A DNA stretch of 48,164 nucleotides, taken from NCBI RefSeq assembly GCF_000332055.1, contig NZ_ALVZ01000193.1, positions 1 to 48,164 of the forward strand, given 5' to 3'. Source of the stretch: Xenococcus sp. PCC 7305 (GTDB lineage: Bacteria > Cyanobacteriota > Cyanobacteriia > Cyanobacteriales > Xenococcaceae). The notes below the pieces were generated by a model. That model saw only the letters and a program-made list of their open reading frames with translations. It made no database searches and had not been told where the DNA came from. Shown in pieces: positions 17,695 to 25,766 of this stretch (positions are counted from its first letter, which is position 1; each line of letters opens with the position of its first letter). The translations under genes and the position numbers were made by a program.

Positions 17695-19521
17695 TTACAT
17701 TTTAATTGGCAGTCTCATTGTGAAAGTTGTCATATTATCTCGACTTTCCAATTGAAGTTCCGCACCTAGAAGTGCAACGAGTTTTTTTACGAGAGCGAGT
17801 CCAATTCCTGTCCCGCCATATCGCCAAGGATCAAGGGTTGGAATACGATAAAACTTATCGAAGATCAATTTTTGCTCTTGTGGTGAGATTTCAACTCCAG
17901 AATTACTGATACTAAAACAAACTGTTGTTTCCTCGGCCCAAGTTGCAATGGAAATTTTTCCCTCGGCAGGGGTATATTTACAGGCGTTTGTCAGCAGTTC
18001 ATTAATTACTCTTTCGAGAAGGGTTATATCTGAGTTGATCAGAGATATGGTGCCAGAGTCAGAAATAATTAACTGTTGTTGTTGGTTCTGAATTTGTTCT
18101 TTAAATGATTCGGCCAACTTGGGAATCAATAAATTTAGATCAATCCATTCAGGGATTAAAGTTGCACTATCAGCATCGACATAACAGAGAGTCAGTAAGT
18201 CATTGACTAATTTATTTTGTTTTTGGCAAGAATTTTTAAAAATATCAAATACTCGTTGGAAATTTTGCGATTGAATTCCTTGATTTCCCTTGGCTTGAAT
18301 GAGCTTTTCTAAGGTTTGAGATGCGATTAAAATGCTACTCATGGGAGTGCGAAGTTCGTGGGAAATGGTTTTAAGAAAATTGTCTTTGAGGTTATTTAGT
18401 TTACCAAGTTCTTCTACTTGGGATTGGGTATTTTTATAGAGTCTAGCCTGACGAATTGCGATCGCACATTGATTGGCTATTTGTTCTACCAAGCGAACTT
18501 CCAGCTCATCGAACATTTCCTGGGGCGGTCGTAATAACCACAAGTTTCCCAAAACCCCTCGATTGTCAAAAATTGGACAGACTAGTCTTGTGCAGTGAAG
18601 CTTTTTGGGGCTTAATTCTGGGACTTTTTCGACAAATTGTAGAGATTGTTTTTGCAATAGTTGTTGATAGAGTTCTGGAAAATCAGCTATTTTTCTTGTT
18701 ATTCCTTGGCAGGATGGTTCATTTAGACTACATTCATAAACAATTGTGCCTATTTTCTGTTGGTGATCGTAGAGCTCTATTTTGCAGCGGTCAATTTTTA
18801 AAACCTCTCTTACTTCTTGAGTTACTGTTTGCAAAATCTGCGTTTCATCTAAGGTATCCCGTATTTTTTCAGTAATATTGCGAATTAAAGATTCAAATTT
18901 AAAGGAACGTTCCAGTTTGGCTGTACGTTTCTGCACTTTTAGCTCAAGATATTCGTTAAGACTTTGAACCTTTTGATAGAGTTCTGCTTGCTGGACAGCA
19001 ATGCCCACTTGAGTTGTTAGTTGTTTAAGTAATGAGACTTCTGACAAATCCCATTTTCGAGGAGATAGGCAATGTTGCGCAATTAATAGTCCCCAAAGTT
19101 GATTTTCTGCCACAATCGGCAACACTAGATTTGCTTTGACTTCAAAACTAGCAAGCATTTCGGCATGACAAGGAGTTAAATTACTATTATAAATATCTTC
19201 TACTATCTGTATTTTTCCCTGTCTATATTTTTGAATATGGTTTTCGCTGAAGCAGGGATCTTTAATTCTCGACCCGAAAACTGCTTTGCATGAATCAACT
19301 ACAGACTCGACTACTACTAAACCACTCCAATCTGGCTCAAAACGATAAACTAATACCCGATCTGTTTTGAGAAACTGTCTAACCTCTTCAACAGTTTGAT
19401 TGAGAATCAGATCCAATTCTAAAGACTGGCGAATTCTTAAAGCAATAGCAGCAACTAGTTTGTCCCCTTGTGCCTGCAAGGAAAGACTTTCTTGAGCGAC
19501 CTGTGAATCAGAATTTGACAA
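17695..19521 (-). CDS. Cyanobacteriochrome-type (DXCF) sensor histidine kinase, GAF-GAF-HisKA-HATPase
   Basis: This 608-residue soluble kinase has GAF1 (about 20-180), a short coiled coil, GAF2 (about 211-360), HisKA with SHELRTP (His388) and an HATPase domain with NELLTNACKYTP and GGTGIGLAL. GAF1 has the marks of a bilin-binding cyanobacteriochrome. The canonical chromophore cysteine is followed by His in LTPCHAEML (Cys118-His119). A DXCF motif DPCF (88-91) supplies the second cysteine. DXCF proteins usually sense blue/green or teal light with phycoviolobilin. GAF2 lacks both cysteines. No response regulator is adjacent, so its partner is unknown. Light sensing is inferred from motifs. Confidence 0.9.
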   Translation of the reverse strand: MSNSDSQVAQESLSLQAQGDKLVAAIALRIRQSLELDLILNQTVEEVRQFLKTDRVLVYRFEPDWSGLVVVESVVDSCKAVFGSRIKDPCFSENHIQKYRQGKIQIVEDIYNSNLTPCHAEMLASFEVKANLVLPIVAENQLWGLLIAQHCLSPRKWDLSEVSLLKQLTTQVGIAVQQAELYQKVQSLNEYLELKVQKRTAKLERSFKFESLIRNITEKIRDTLDETQILQTVTQEVREVLKIDRCKIELYDHQQKIGTIVYECSLNEPSCQGITRKIADFPELYQQLLQKQSLQFVEKVPELSPKKLHCTRLVCPIFDNRGVLGNLWLLRPPQEMFDELEVRLVEQIANQCAIAIRQARLYKNTQSQVEELGKLNNLKDNFLKTISHELRTPMSSILIASQTLEKLIQAKGNQGIQSQNFQRVFDIFKNSCQKQNKLVNDLLTLCYVDADSATLIPEWIDLNLLIPKLAESFKEQIQNQQQQLIISDSGTISLINSDITLLERVINELLTNACKYTPAEGKISIATWAEETTVCFSISNSGVEISPQEQKLIFDKFYRIPTLDPWRYGGTGIGLALVKKLVALLGAELQLESRDNMTTFTMRLPIKM

Positions 19522-19744
19522 GAGTTTACGTTCAGTTTGGAAAAATTTAGACTCCGCTTAAATAATTTAATATTTTTTTTAACTTTTGTTTGTTTACTTT
19601 AACAATTCGTTAAAATGTCTGATTTTTCCAGTCTCCAAAAATAAATAAAAGATTAACTAAGTATTTCTACTCAAGATCCTCTGTTAGATTTGTTAAGCAA
19701 TATTAAGAAAAGTTGGTCATTGAGGATTAGCGATCGCTAAACGA

Positions 19745-20308
19745 ATGAATAAAGAGGAGTTGTTGAGAAAGTATGCAAAGGGACAAAGAGATCTTAGGTT
19801 GACTAATCTTGCTCAAGCAGATTTACAATACGTCAATTTAGTAGGTATAGATTTTAGTCAAGCGAATTTGACTGAAGTGAACTTTACAGGGGCAAATTTG
19901 GGTAAGGCCGTTTTCTATCGAACTGTGGTGGAATTGGGCAATTTTAGCCAGTCAGACTTAGGGGAGGCAGATTTGAGGGAGGCGAATTTTAGTCAATCAC
20001 TTTTTTACAAGGCTTCTTTATTTAAATCTCAATTGCAGAAAGCAAATTTAAATCAGGTTATTGCTATCAGGGCTTTTTTTCGAGATGCCAACTTGAATCA
20101 CGCTGTTCTGACGTCGGCCAATTTACAACAAGCGAATTTAACCAATGCTGATTTGAGGGGGGCAGATTTGAGCAATGCTAATCTGGAATCTGCATTTTTG
20201 GTTGGAGCAAATTTGTTGGGTGCTTCGTTAGTAGATGCTAATCTTGAGCGAGCGATTTTAACTGATGCAATTATGCCTGATGGGACTATTTATAGTGATT
20301 CCAAATAA
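19745..20308 (+). CDS. Pentapeptide-repeat protein
   Basis: This 187-residue protein consists almost entirely of A(D/N)LXX pentapeptide repeats, for example ADLQYVNLVGIDF and ANLTNADLRGADLSNANLESA, from about residue 20 to 175. Such repeats fold into a four-sided right-handed beta helix. The first 18 residues (MNKEELLRKYAKGQRDL) are a charged cap common in cyanobacterial members. No signal peptide or enzymatic domain is present. The function is unknown; these proteins are abundant in cyanobacteria. A perfect palindrome follows at 20325. Confidence 0.93.
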   Translation: MNKEELLRKYAKGQRDLRLTNLAQADLQYVNLVGIDFSQANLTEVNFTGANLGKAVFYRTVVELGNFSQSDLGEADLREANFSQSLFYKASLFKSQLQKANLNQVIAIRAFFRDANLNHAVLTSANLQQANLTNADLRGADLSNANLESAFLVGANLLGASLVDANLERAILTDAIMPDGTIYSDSK

Positions 20309-20324
20309 ACCCAGAACAATCCAT

Positions 20325-20352
20325 GTAGGGGCGATTGGCCAATCGCCCCTAC
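20325..20352. repeat. Perfect 28-bp palindrome, dispersed repeat family
   Basis: GTAGGGGCGATTGG is followed directly by its reverse complement CCAATCGCCCCTAC. It lies between the convergent pentapeptide and glpD genes and is related to 16895-16922. It may act as a bidirectional terminator. Confidence 0.9.
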
Positions 20353-20367
20353 GATAAAGAAGAAAGA

Positions 20368-22002
20368 CTAGGATATTTGATAGTCAGGAATGGCATTGTC
20401 TTCCATATATCTTTGATATTCCTGGCAGGCGCGATCGCATTGCTCCGAGCTCCAACCGCAATATTGCACCAAAGTTGCACTCATGACTGGCAAAAGATCT
20501 AAACCGTAGTTCCCGCTCATGGCTAACATGGTTCGTCGACAGGCAATATCGATAAAATTATGAGCAAATTCGTGCCGCACTGCATAAACAATCTGGGCTT
20601 TAATATCAGGAAGTTCGGGGCTAATCGGATTTGCCAATTCAGGATCTTCTTTGGTTAGGGCCAAAATTTCTAATGCTTTGGAGCCATATTGGTCACAGAG
20701 ATAATTTATCCGTTCGGCAGAAACTCCAAAGTTATCCATGGCTTCGGCAATTTTGCGATCGCTAGGCAATAAATACCCTGGCAAAGGTAATTTATCAGTC
20801 TGACATGGGAGTGTCTTGCGCTTCATCTTACGCAAAGCAGCATCAACCATTTCCTCTCCGACATTGCGATAGGTAGTGAGTTTGCCCCCAATGAGAGAAA
20901 TTAGATTTTCCACTCCTTCGAGCTTGTGGTCGTAGAGAATATGTTTGCGGGTAATACTTCCTGGTTTTTTCCCTTCGGAATTTGGTAAAGGACGAACTCC
21001 AGAATAAGTGTACACAACGTCATCTCGCGACAAATTGGCATTGACAATAATATTATTGGTTTCCCTCAACAAATAATCGATTTCGTCGTTATCTGCCTTG
21101 AACTTATCCAAGTCTCCCTTAAAGGGAATATCTGTGGTACCTATCAGATATTTTCCCAACCAAGGAACAATAAAGAAGGGACGACCATCCGATTTAGCTT
21201 CGACGTATAGACTTGTATTGGGAGCGCCAGGAAAAGGGTTAACTATAATATGGCTGCCTTTGGTTCCCCCAATCTTTTTTTTCTGACCAATATTACCCAA
21301 CTGACAAACTCGATCTACCCAAGGGCCAGCAGTATTAACTACCATAGCTTCGGTACTCCCGTAAACGGAGAAAGTTTCTCCTGTGATTTTATCTTGGCAG
21401 GTGAGTTTATTGATTCGCTTTTGATCTTGTTTTAGACCTGTGACCTCTGCATAATTTAAGACTGTGGCTCCTGCTTCTTGTGCGGAGATAATATTTTCCA
21501 GGCATAATCTTTCGGCCAGGGCAATCTGGGCGTCATAATATTGGGCCCCTCCAGCCAAATTCTGCTGATCGATGCTGCGAAATAGCTGTTGAAACTTTGA
21601 TTTGCTCAGCATCCGATGAATCGGCAATGTCTTGTCGTAACTAAACATATCGTAGAGAATCATCCCTGCCCAAATTTTCCAATAGGGTCGAGAGCGATCG
21701 CGATAGATGGGAATAGTCAGCAGTAAAGGATTAACTAAATGGGGTGCGGTGTGCAATAAAACTTCCCTTTCTTTGAGAGCTTCTCTGACCAGAGGAAATT
21801 CAAAATATTCTAGATAACGTAAGCCCCCATGAATTAGACGAGTAGACCAACTAGATGTGCCGCTGGCAAAGTCTCCCTTCTCAATTAAGATAGTTTTTAA
21901 TCCTCTTAGCGCGGCATCTCTGGCGACTCCCGCACCATTAATTCCCCCACCAATAATTATCAAATCATATTGATTCTGTTGAATTCGCGCTAAATCTCGC
22001 AT
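20368..22002 (-). CDS. glpD: Glycerol-3-phosphate dehydrogenase (FAD-dependent)
   Basis: This membrane-associated flavoenzyme oxidises glycerol-3-phosphate to dihydroxyacetone phosphate and passes electrons to quinone. At 544 residues it is of normal length. The FAD dinucleotide motif is IIIGGGINGAGVARDAALRG (about 15-34). SGTSSWSTRLIHGGLRYLE is the family signature, and VVNTAGPWVD and GVRPL are further FAD contacts. A C-terminal DAO_C-type domain follows from about 390. It is monocistronic and convergent with the pentapeptide gene. In cyanobacteria it links glycerol or lipid turnover to the respiratory chain. Confidence 0.95.
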   Translation of the reverse strand: MRDLARIQQNQYDLIIIGGGINGAGVARDAALRGLKTILIEKGDFASGTSSWSTRLIHGGLRYLEYFEFPLVREALKEREVLLHTAPHLVNPLLLTIPIYRDRSRPYWKIWAGMILYDMFSYDKTLPIHRMLSKSKFQQLFRSIDQQNLAGGAQYYDAQIALAERLCLENIISAQEAGATVLNYAEVTGLKQDQKRINKLTCQDKITGETFSVYGSTEAMVVNTAGPWVDRVCQLGNIGQKKKIGGTKGSHIIVNPFPGAPNTSLYVEAKSDGRPFFIVPWLGKYLIGTTDIPFKGDLDKFKADNDEIDYLLRETNNIIVNANLSRDDVVYTYSGVRPLPNSEGKKPGSITRKHILYDHKLEGVENLISLIGGKLTTYRNVGEEMVDAALRKMKRKTLPCQTDKLPLPGYLLPSDRKIAEAMDNFGVSAERINYLCDQYGSKALEILALTKEDPELANPISPELPDIKAQIVYAVRHEFAHNFIDIACRRTMLAMSGNYGLDLLPVMSATLVQYCGWSSEQCDRACQEYQRYMEDNAIPDYQIS

Positions 22003-22116
22003 TTATCCTTGATGGTTAACTTAATATCAAATTTCTTAGTCAATTAAGTTTTAATATAACCCCAAGTTTAGTTTTTCTGGAGAGGTTTGAGTTACCAAGA
22101 ATAGATTTATATTGTT

Positions 22117-22593
22117 TTATGCACTAAAAGTTAAGAGTTTTTCTAAAACTTTTTCTCCATGACCTTTGGCTCTGACGTTATTCCAAATATGAGCCAAGTT
22201 GCCATCAGGAGCAATTAAAAAAGTAGAACGGACAACTCCCATATATTCTTTCCCCATAAATTTTTTGAGTCGCCAGACATGATAGGCTTCCATTACTTTT
22301 CGCTCAGGATCACTCAAAAGTTGTATTTCAAGATTATGTTTGGCAATAAATTTACAGTGAGATGCTTCTGAGTCGGGACTAACTCCCACGATCGCCGCTC
22401 CCGCTGCGGAAAACTGCTCTTGCAAGGAAGTGAAGTCAATCGCTTCTACTGTACAACCGGGAGTATCATCTTTGGGATAAAAATAAAGTACTAACCAGCG
22501 ATCGCGAAAATCATCCAGACTGACTGTTTGGCTGTTTTGGTCTTGGGCTAAAAAATTAGGAGCTTTTTGCCCTATTTTGAGTAGATCGGTCAT
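22117..22593 (-). CDS. bcp: Peroxiredoxin Q (Bcp family)
   Basis: This 158-residue thiol peroxidase reduces H2O2 and alkyl hydroperoxides using thioredoxin. The peroxidatic cysteine is Cys47 in DDTPGCTVEAIDF, with the Pro-Thr pair before it. Many PrxQ enzymes have the resolving cysteine five residues later; here that position is Ile52. Another cysteine, Cys80 in EASHCKFIAKH, sits where some PrxQ enzymes place the resolving residue in helix 3. It is probably therefore a two-cysteine enzyme of that subgroup. There is no signal peptide. It lies 114 bp from glpD on the same strand and is probably transcribed separately. Confidence 0.93.
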   Translation of the reverse strand: MTDLLKIGQKAPNFLAQDQNSQTVSLDDFRDRWLVLYFYPKDDTPGCTVEAIDFTSLQEQFSAAGAAIVGVSPDSEASHCKFIAKHNLEIQLLSDPERKVMEAYHVWRLKKFMGKEYMGVVRSTFLIAPDGNLAHIWNNVRAKGHGEKVLEKLLTFSA

Positions 22594-22680
22594 ATTATTA
22601 ACAAAAAAAACAAGTAATTTTTTGTATAGAAAGATACATTAGATAATATCTCATCGGTCACTGGTTTCGCTGCGCGCAAG

Positions 22681-22701
22681 TAATGAGTAATAAGTAATGA
22701 A
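22681..22701 (+). repeat. Heptamer tandem repeat (TAATRAN), 3 units
   Basis: TAATGAG, TAATAAG and TAATGAA are consecutive, in the same family as the array at 44091. Confidence 0.85.
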
Positions 22702-22716
22702 TCTCATCTTCGTGGG

Positions 22717-22740
22717 GTCGAGATCTAAGTCGAGATCTAA
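22717..22740 (+). repeat. 12-bp tandem duplication upstream of terD
   Basis: GTCGAGATCTAA occurs twice in direct succession, about 100 bp before the first terD start codon. It might be a regulator site or simply a recent duplication. Confidence 0.7.
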
Positions 22741-22839
22741 ATAAGATAGATAACCAAAATAATCATAGGATAGGATTTAAGGGGTGATCCCCTGATCAAC
22801 CATGATTTTTTTACTGAATTTTCCAGGAGTAACCAAAAA

Positions 22840-23418
22840 ATGGGCATTAGTCTAGCAAAAGGAGAAAGAATCTCTTTAGAGAAAGTCGCACCAGGACTTA
22901 AAGAAGCTGTTGTTGGGTTAGGTTGGGATACCAATCCGACAGACAGTGGTAGCGATTTTGACCTTGATGGTTCACTTTTTGTTCTTGGCAGTGACGGCAA
23001 GTTAATCTCGGACAAACATTTTATCTTTTATAACAACTTAACTAGTCCCGATGCCGACAAATCCATCCAACATATGGGTGATAATCTTACTGGCGCAGGA
23101 GAAGGAGATGATGAGATTATCAAGATTAATCTGCAAAAAGTACCTTCTGACATCAATAAAATAGTTGTTACAGTAACCATTCATGAGGCTCAAAAGCGGA
23201 AGCAAAACTTTGGTCAAGTTCAAAATGCTTTCATTCGCATTGTTAATCCTCAAGATAATCAAGAGGTAGTCAGATATGATCTGACAGAGGATTATTCCGT
23301 GGAGACCGCTTTGATCATGGCAGAAATTTATCGTAAAGATAATGAATGGCGCGTTAATGCTGTAGGTTCAGGCTATGAAGGAGGTTTACAAGCTCTTTTA
23401 GATCGTTTCAATAAATAG
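22840..23418 (+). CDS. terD: TerD-family stress/tellurium resistance protein (first copy)
   Basis: This 192-residue cytosolic TerD domain protein starts MGISLAKGERISLEKVAPGL, the classic family opening. The calcium-binding acidic loops are GWDTN...DFDLDGS (about 29-48) and GDNLTGAGEGDDE (about 81-93). TerD proteins bind Ca2+ and occur in clusters tied to tellurite, phage and stress tolerance; the actual role here is unknown. AGGAGT precedes the ATG at a good distance. The second terD gene follows 9 bp after the stop, so they form an operon. No terC, terB or other ter genes are nearby. Confidence 0.95.
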   Translation: MGISLAKGERISLEKVAPGLKEAVVGLGWDTNPTDSGSDFDLDGSLFVLGSDGKLISDKHFIFYNNLTSPDADKSIQHMGDNLTGAGEGDDEIIKINLQKVPSDINKIVVTVTIHEAQKRKQNFGQVQNAFIRIVNPQDNQEVVRYDLTEDYSVETALIMAEIYRKDNEWRVNAVGSGYEGGLQALLDRFNK

Positions 23419-23427
23419 GATCGGATT

Positions 23428-24033
23428 ATGGCAATTTCTTTGGAAAAGGGACAGCGAATCTCCTTAACGAAAAATGACCCTGGTTTGAGTGAAATAATGT
23501 GTGGCCTGGGATGGGATGTTATGCAACCATCTAAAAACAAAGTTTTTGGCAGGGCTAAGGCAAAGAAAGATTTTGATTTGGATAGTTCTGTTATTTGCTT
23601 AGATGCTAACCAGAAGCTAGCTGACTTTAAGGACATTGTTTGCTTTAGCAATCTCAAGCATTCATCAGGGGCAATTATTCATTCTGGAGATAATCTCACT
23701 GGTCTAGGGGATGGGGACGATGAAGTGATCACGATTAATTTAGCCCAAATTCCTGATCGCATTTCCCGATTAATGTTCGTTGTAAACATTTATAAATGTT
23801 TGGAGCGAGAGCATGATTTTAGCTTGGTGCAGAATGCTTTTGTTCGGTTGGTCAATATTGCTGCTCATCAAGAACTGGCTCGCTATAATCTCTCGGGAGA
23901 GTCTTATAAAGGCATGACTGGCATGAAATTAGCCGAGGTCTATCGCCATAATGGCGAATGGAAAATGGTAGCTTTGGGAGATGGTTTTCAAGCTAATAAT
24001 TTACAAGATATTGCTAGTCTTTATGAACAGTGA
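23428..24033 (+). CDS. TerD-family stress/tellurium resistance protein (second copy)
   Basis: This 201-residue paralogue of the preceding gene starts MAISLEKGQRISLTKNDPGL. It carries an insertion of about ten basic residues (KNKVFGRAKAKKDF) before the first acidic loop FDLDSS, as in TerZ/TerF-like members. GDNLTGLGDGDDE is conserved. It is separated from the first copy by 9 bp and surely co-transcribed. The two proteins have diverged, which suggests distinct partners rather than simple redundancy. Its last codons and TGA stop lie inside a GAACAGT heptamer repeat. Confidence 0.94.
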   Translation: MAISLEKGQRISLTKNDPGLSEIMCGLGWDVMQPSKNKVFGRAKAKKDFDLDSSVICLDANQKLADFKDIVCFSNLKHSSGAIIHSGDNLTGLGDGDDEVITINLAQIPDRISRLMFVVNIYKCLEREHDFSLVQNAFVRLVNIAAHQELARYNLSGESYKGMTGMKLAEVYRHNGEWKMVALGDGFQANNLQDIASLYEQ

Positions 24034-24059
24034 ACAGTTATCAGTGAACAGTTATCAGT
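24025..24059 (+). repeat. Heptamer tandem repeat (GAACAGT/TATCAGT), 5 units
   Basis: Five consecutive 7-bp units lie between two convergent genes. The terD stop codon lies inside the array and the nagA stop begins at its last base. Confidence 0.93.
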
Positions 24060-25222
24060 TAACTTGAACATATTCTTGACCAGGATAAGTTCGATTTTTT
24101 TTTGTTCCAAGACCAGCGCAGAAGATGTGCTTTTTTCCCAAGTATTGTCTCCGACATAGCGATCGCTTTTCTGGGGGAGTTTGTGGCCATAGCGATCGCA
24201 GTTTCTGGTTTACAAATTCCCCATTTGACTAGATTCTGCACTCCTACCAATAGGGGCAAAGTAGTTCCGGCTAGAGTTTCATTGTCTAGCCTCGCTGTGC
24301 CATTAGTTACAGTTATGGTTCGCTCATCCCAAGGATAAACTCCATCAGGTAATCCGATAGGAGAGAGAGCATCGCTCACCAAGAAAATTCCGCGATCGCC
24401 ATCACTAGCTTTTAATAATATTTGCATCATGGTAGGACAAACATGATTGCCATCAGCAATTAAGCCACAAAATACTTGAGGATTATTAATGGCTGCGCCC
24501 AACAACCCAGGTTGACGATGATGTAAACTCGGCATGGCATTGAAGGCGTGGGTCACCATTGAGGCTCCTTGATCAAAGGCTTGTGCTGCTTGGGTTGCTG
24601 TTGCCAAAGAATGACCCAAGCTAATAATAATATTTTGTGATTTTAAGTAGTCAATAGTCTCGAATGTCGGATCTAATTCGGGGGCTAGGGTAATGATTTT
24701 AATAATAGATTGGTATTTGCCAATAACTTTTTTGAGATTATCAAGAGTTAAATCTAATAAATATTGTTGGGGATGGGCTCCTCTTTTTTCTTGGTTCAGA
24801 AAGGGCCCTTCTAAATGAACTCCTAAGATATTAGCTGTGGCAGCCCCAGCAGATTGGTGGCGGATAAATTCTTCTAGTACCGTGAGCGATCGCTGTATTT
24901 TTGCGATCGAAGTTGTGACAATTGTGGGGCAAAAGCCATCTATTCCTTGGTTCCAGAGGAAATTACAAATAGCATCTAATTTAGCGAAATCTTGAATTTC
25001 TAAATCAGGAAAGGCTAATCCTAATGCGCCATTAATTTGTAGATCAACTCCGCCTAAAGATAACCAATCACCCTGAAGATCTAAAATATTTTCACTTTTA
25101 ATTTTTGATGATTCATGACTTGGCAATATATCAATAATTTGCTCTTGATTACCAATGAAAATAGTTTGTAGCTGGCTTTCTCCTATTAATCGAGCATTGA
25201 TAATTATCTGTTGATTATTCAT
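24059..25222 (-). CDS. nagA: N-acetylglucosamine-6-phosphate deacetylase
   Basis: This amidohydrolase removes acetate from GlcNAc-6-phosphate in amino-sugar recycling. The 387-residue chain has the family marks VDLQINGALG (about 57), HLEGPFLNQEKRGAHPQ, ISLGHSLA, VTHAFNAMPSLHHRQPG, LIADGNHV and LVSDALSP with the catalytic Asp. The C-terminus ends in a basic stretch RWSWNKKKSNLSWSRICSS, as expected for the small beta domain. No other amino-sugar genes are adjacent. Its start codon abuts the terminal inverted repeat at 25223, so its promoter region lies within or beyond that unit. Confidence 0.94.
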   Translation of the reverse strand: MNNQQIIINARLIGESQLQTIFIGNQEQIIDILPSHESSKIKSENILDLQGDWLSLGGVDLQINGALGLAFPDLEIQDFAKLDAICNFLWNQGIDGFCPTIVTTSIAKIQRSLTVLEEFIRHQSAGAATANILGVHLEGPFLNQEKRGAHPQQYLLDLTLDNLKKVIGKYQSIIKIITLAPELDPTFETIDYLKSQNIIISLGHSLATATQAAQAFDQGASMVTHAFNAMPSLHHRQPGLLGAAINNPQVFCGLIADGNHVCPTMMQILLKASDGDRGIFLVSDALSPIGLPDGVYPWDERTITVTNGTARLDNETLAGTTLPLLVGVQNLVKWGICKPETAIAMATNSPRKAIAMSETILGKKAHLLRWSWNKKKSNLSWSRICSS

Positions 25223-25669
25223 AAATTAACCTGAGTTCGGGAAAGGTATATTTACAGTAGCCCATAGACGAAATCATTTTTCATGGCAATCTTCATATAT
25301 TTCCAACAAATCCAAACACTTTAGCTACACCGGCTAATAACGCTGCAATCAATCCTACTAGCACGCCGCGATTAATGAACTCTTGGTTTGCCAATCTTTT
25401 GTCTAATTGTTCTACTTTTGTATCTAAAGATTTAATATCCCCTTTAATAGCTTCTAGGGTAATTTGTATATCTTTTTGCCCTTTTTGAAGCTCTTTGAGA
25501 ATTTCTGCGATGTCTACTTCAATTGTTGGATTACTCATTGTTAATTCTTTTCCCTCCCTACATTAAAGAATAGCGCGATCAGGCAAAGCTTGATTCTTCG
25601 AGATCGCGGTCACAAATATTAGTGCGATCGCTCTCTTGTAATCCTCTTAACCCGAACTCAGATTAAATT
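25223..25669. mobile_element. MITE-like unit with 19-bp terminal inverted repeats carrying a small gene
   Basis: AAATTAACCTGAGTTCGGG (25223-25241) matches the reverse complement of 25651-25669 at 17 of 19 positions, with the core CTGAGTTCGGG perfect. The 447-bp unit encloses the 81-residue coiled-coil protein gene and starts at the base after the nagA start codon. No transposase lies inside. It could be a non-autonomous element, or two chance copies of a dispersed palindromic repeat half-site. Confidence 0.5.
25293..25538 (-). CDS. Small coiled-coil plus C-terminal membrane-anchor protein (XhlA-like)
   Basis: This 81-residue protein has a charged N-terminal coiled coil (about 8-50, with DIKSLDTKVEQLDKRLANQE) and one membrane helix at about 55-76 (INRGVLVGLIAALLAGVAKVFGF). 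The layout resembles XhlA/haemolysin-type small anchors, which oligomerise at the inner membrane, but I see no specific function. It lies inside the inverted-repeat unit 25223-25669. No toxin or holin partner is adjacent. Confidence 0.65.
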   Translation of the reverse strand: MSNPTIEVDIAEILKELQKGQKDIQITLEAIKGDIKSLDTKVEQLDKRLANQEFINRGVLVGLIAALLAGVAKVFGFVGNI

Positions 25670-25766
25670 AGGTATTAGCAAAAAATGTGCTTTTTCTCCT
25701 AGTAATAATCCTCTAGAATCAACTATCTTATTAGGGAATTGCTCAAATAGCCAAAGAATTTATACG

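Noticed and set aside
18456-18875. 139-residue open frame opposite the cyanobacteriochrome kinase
   Set aside because: It lies wholly inside a well-supported gene on the other strand and shows no known domain.
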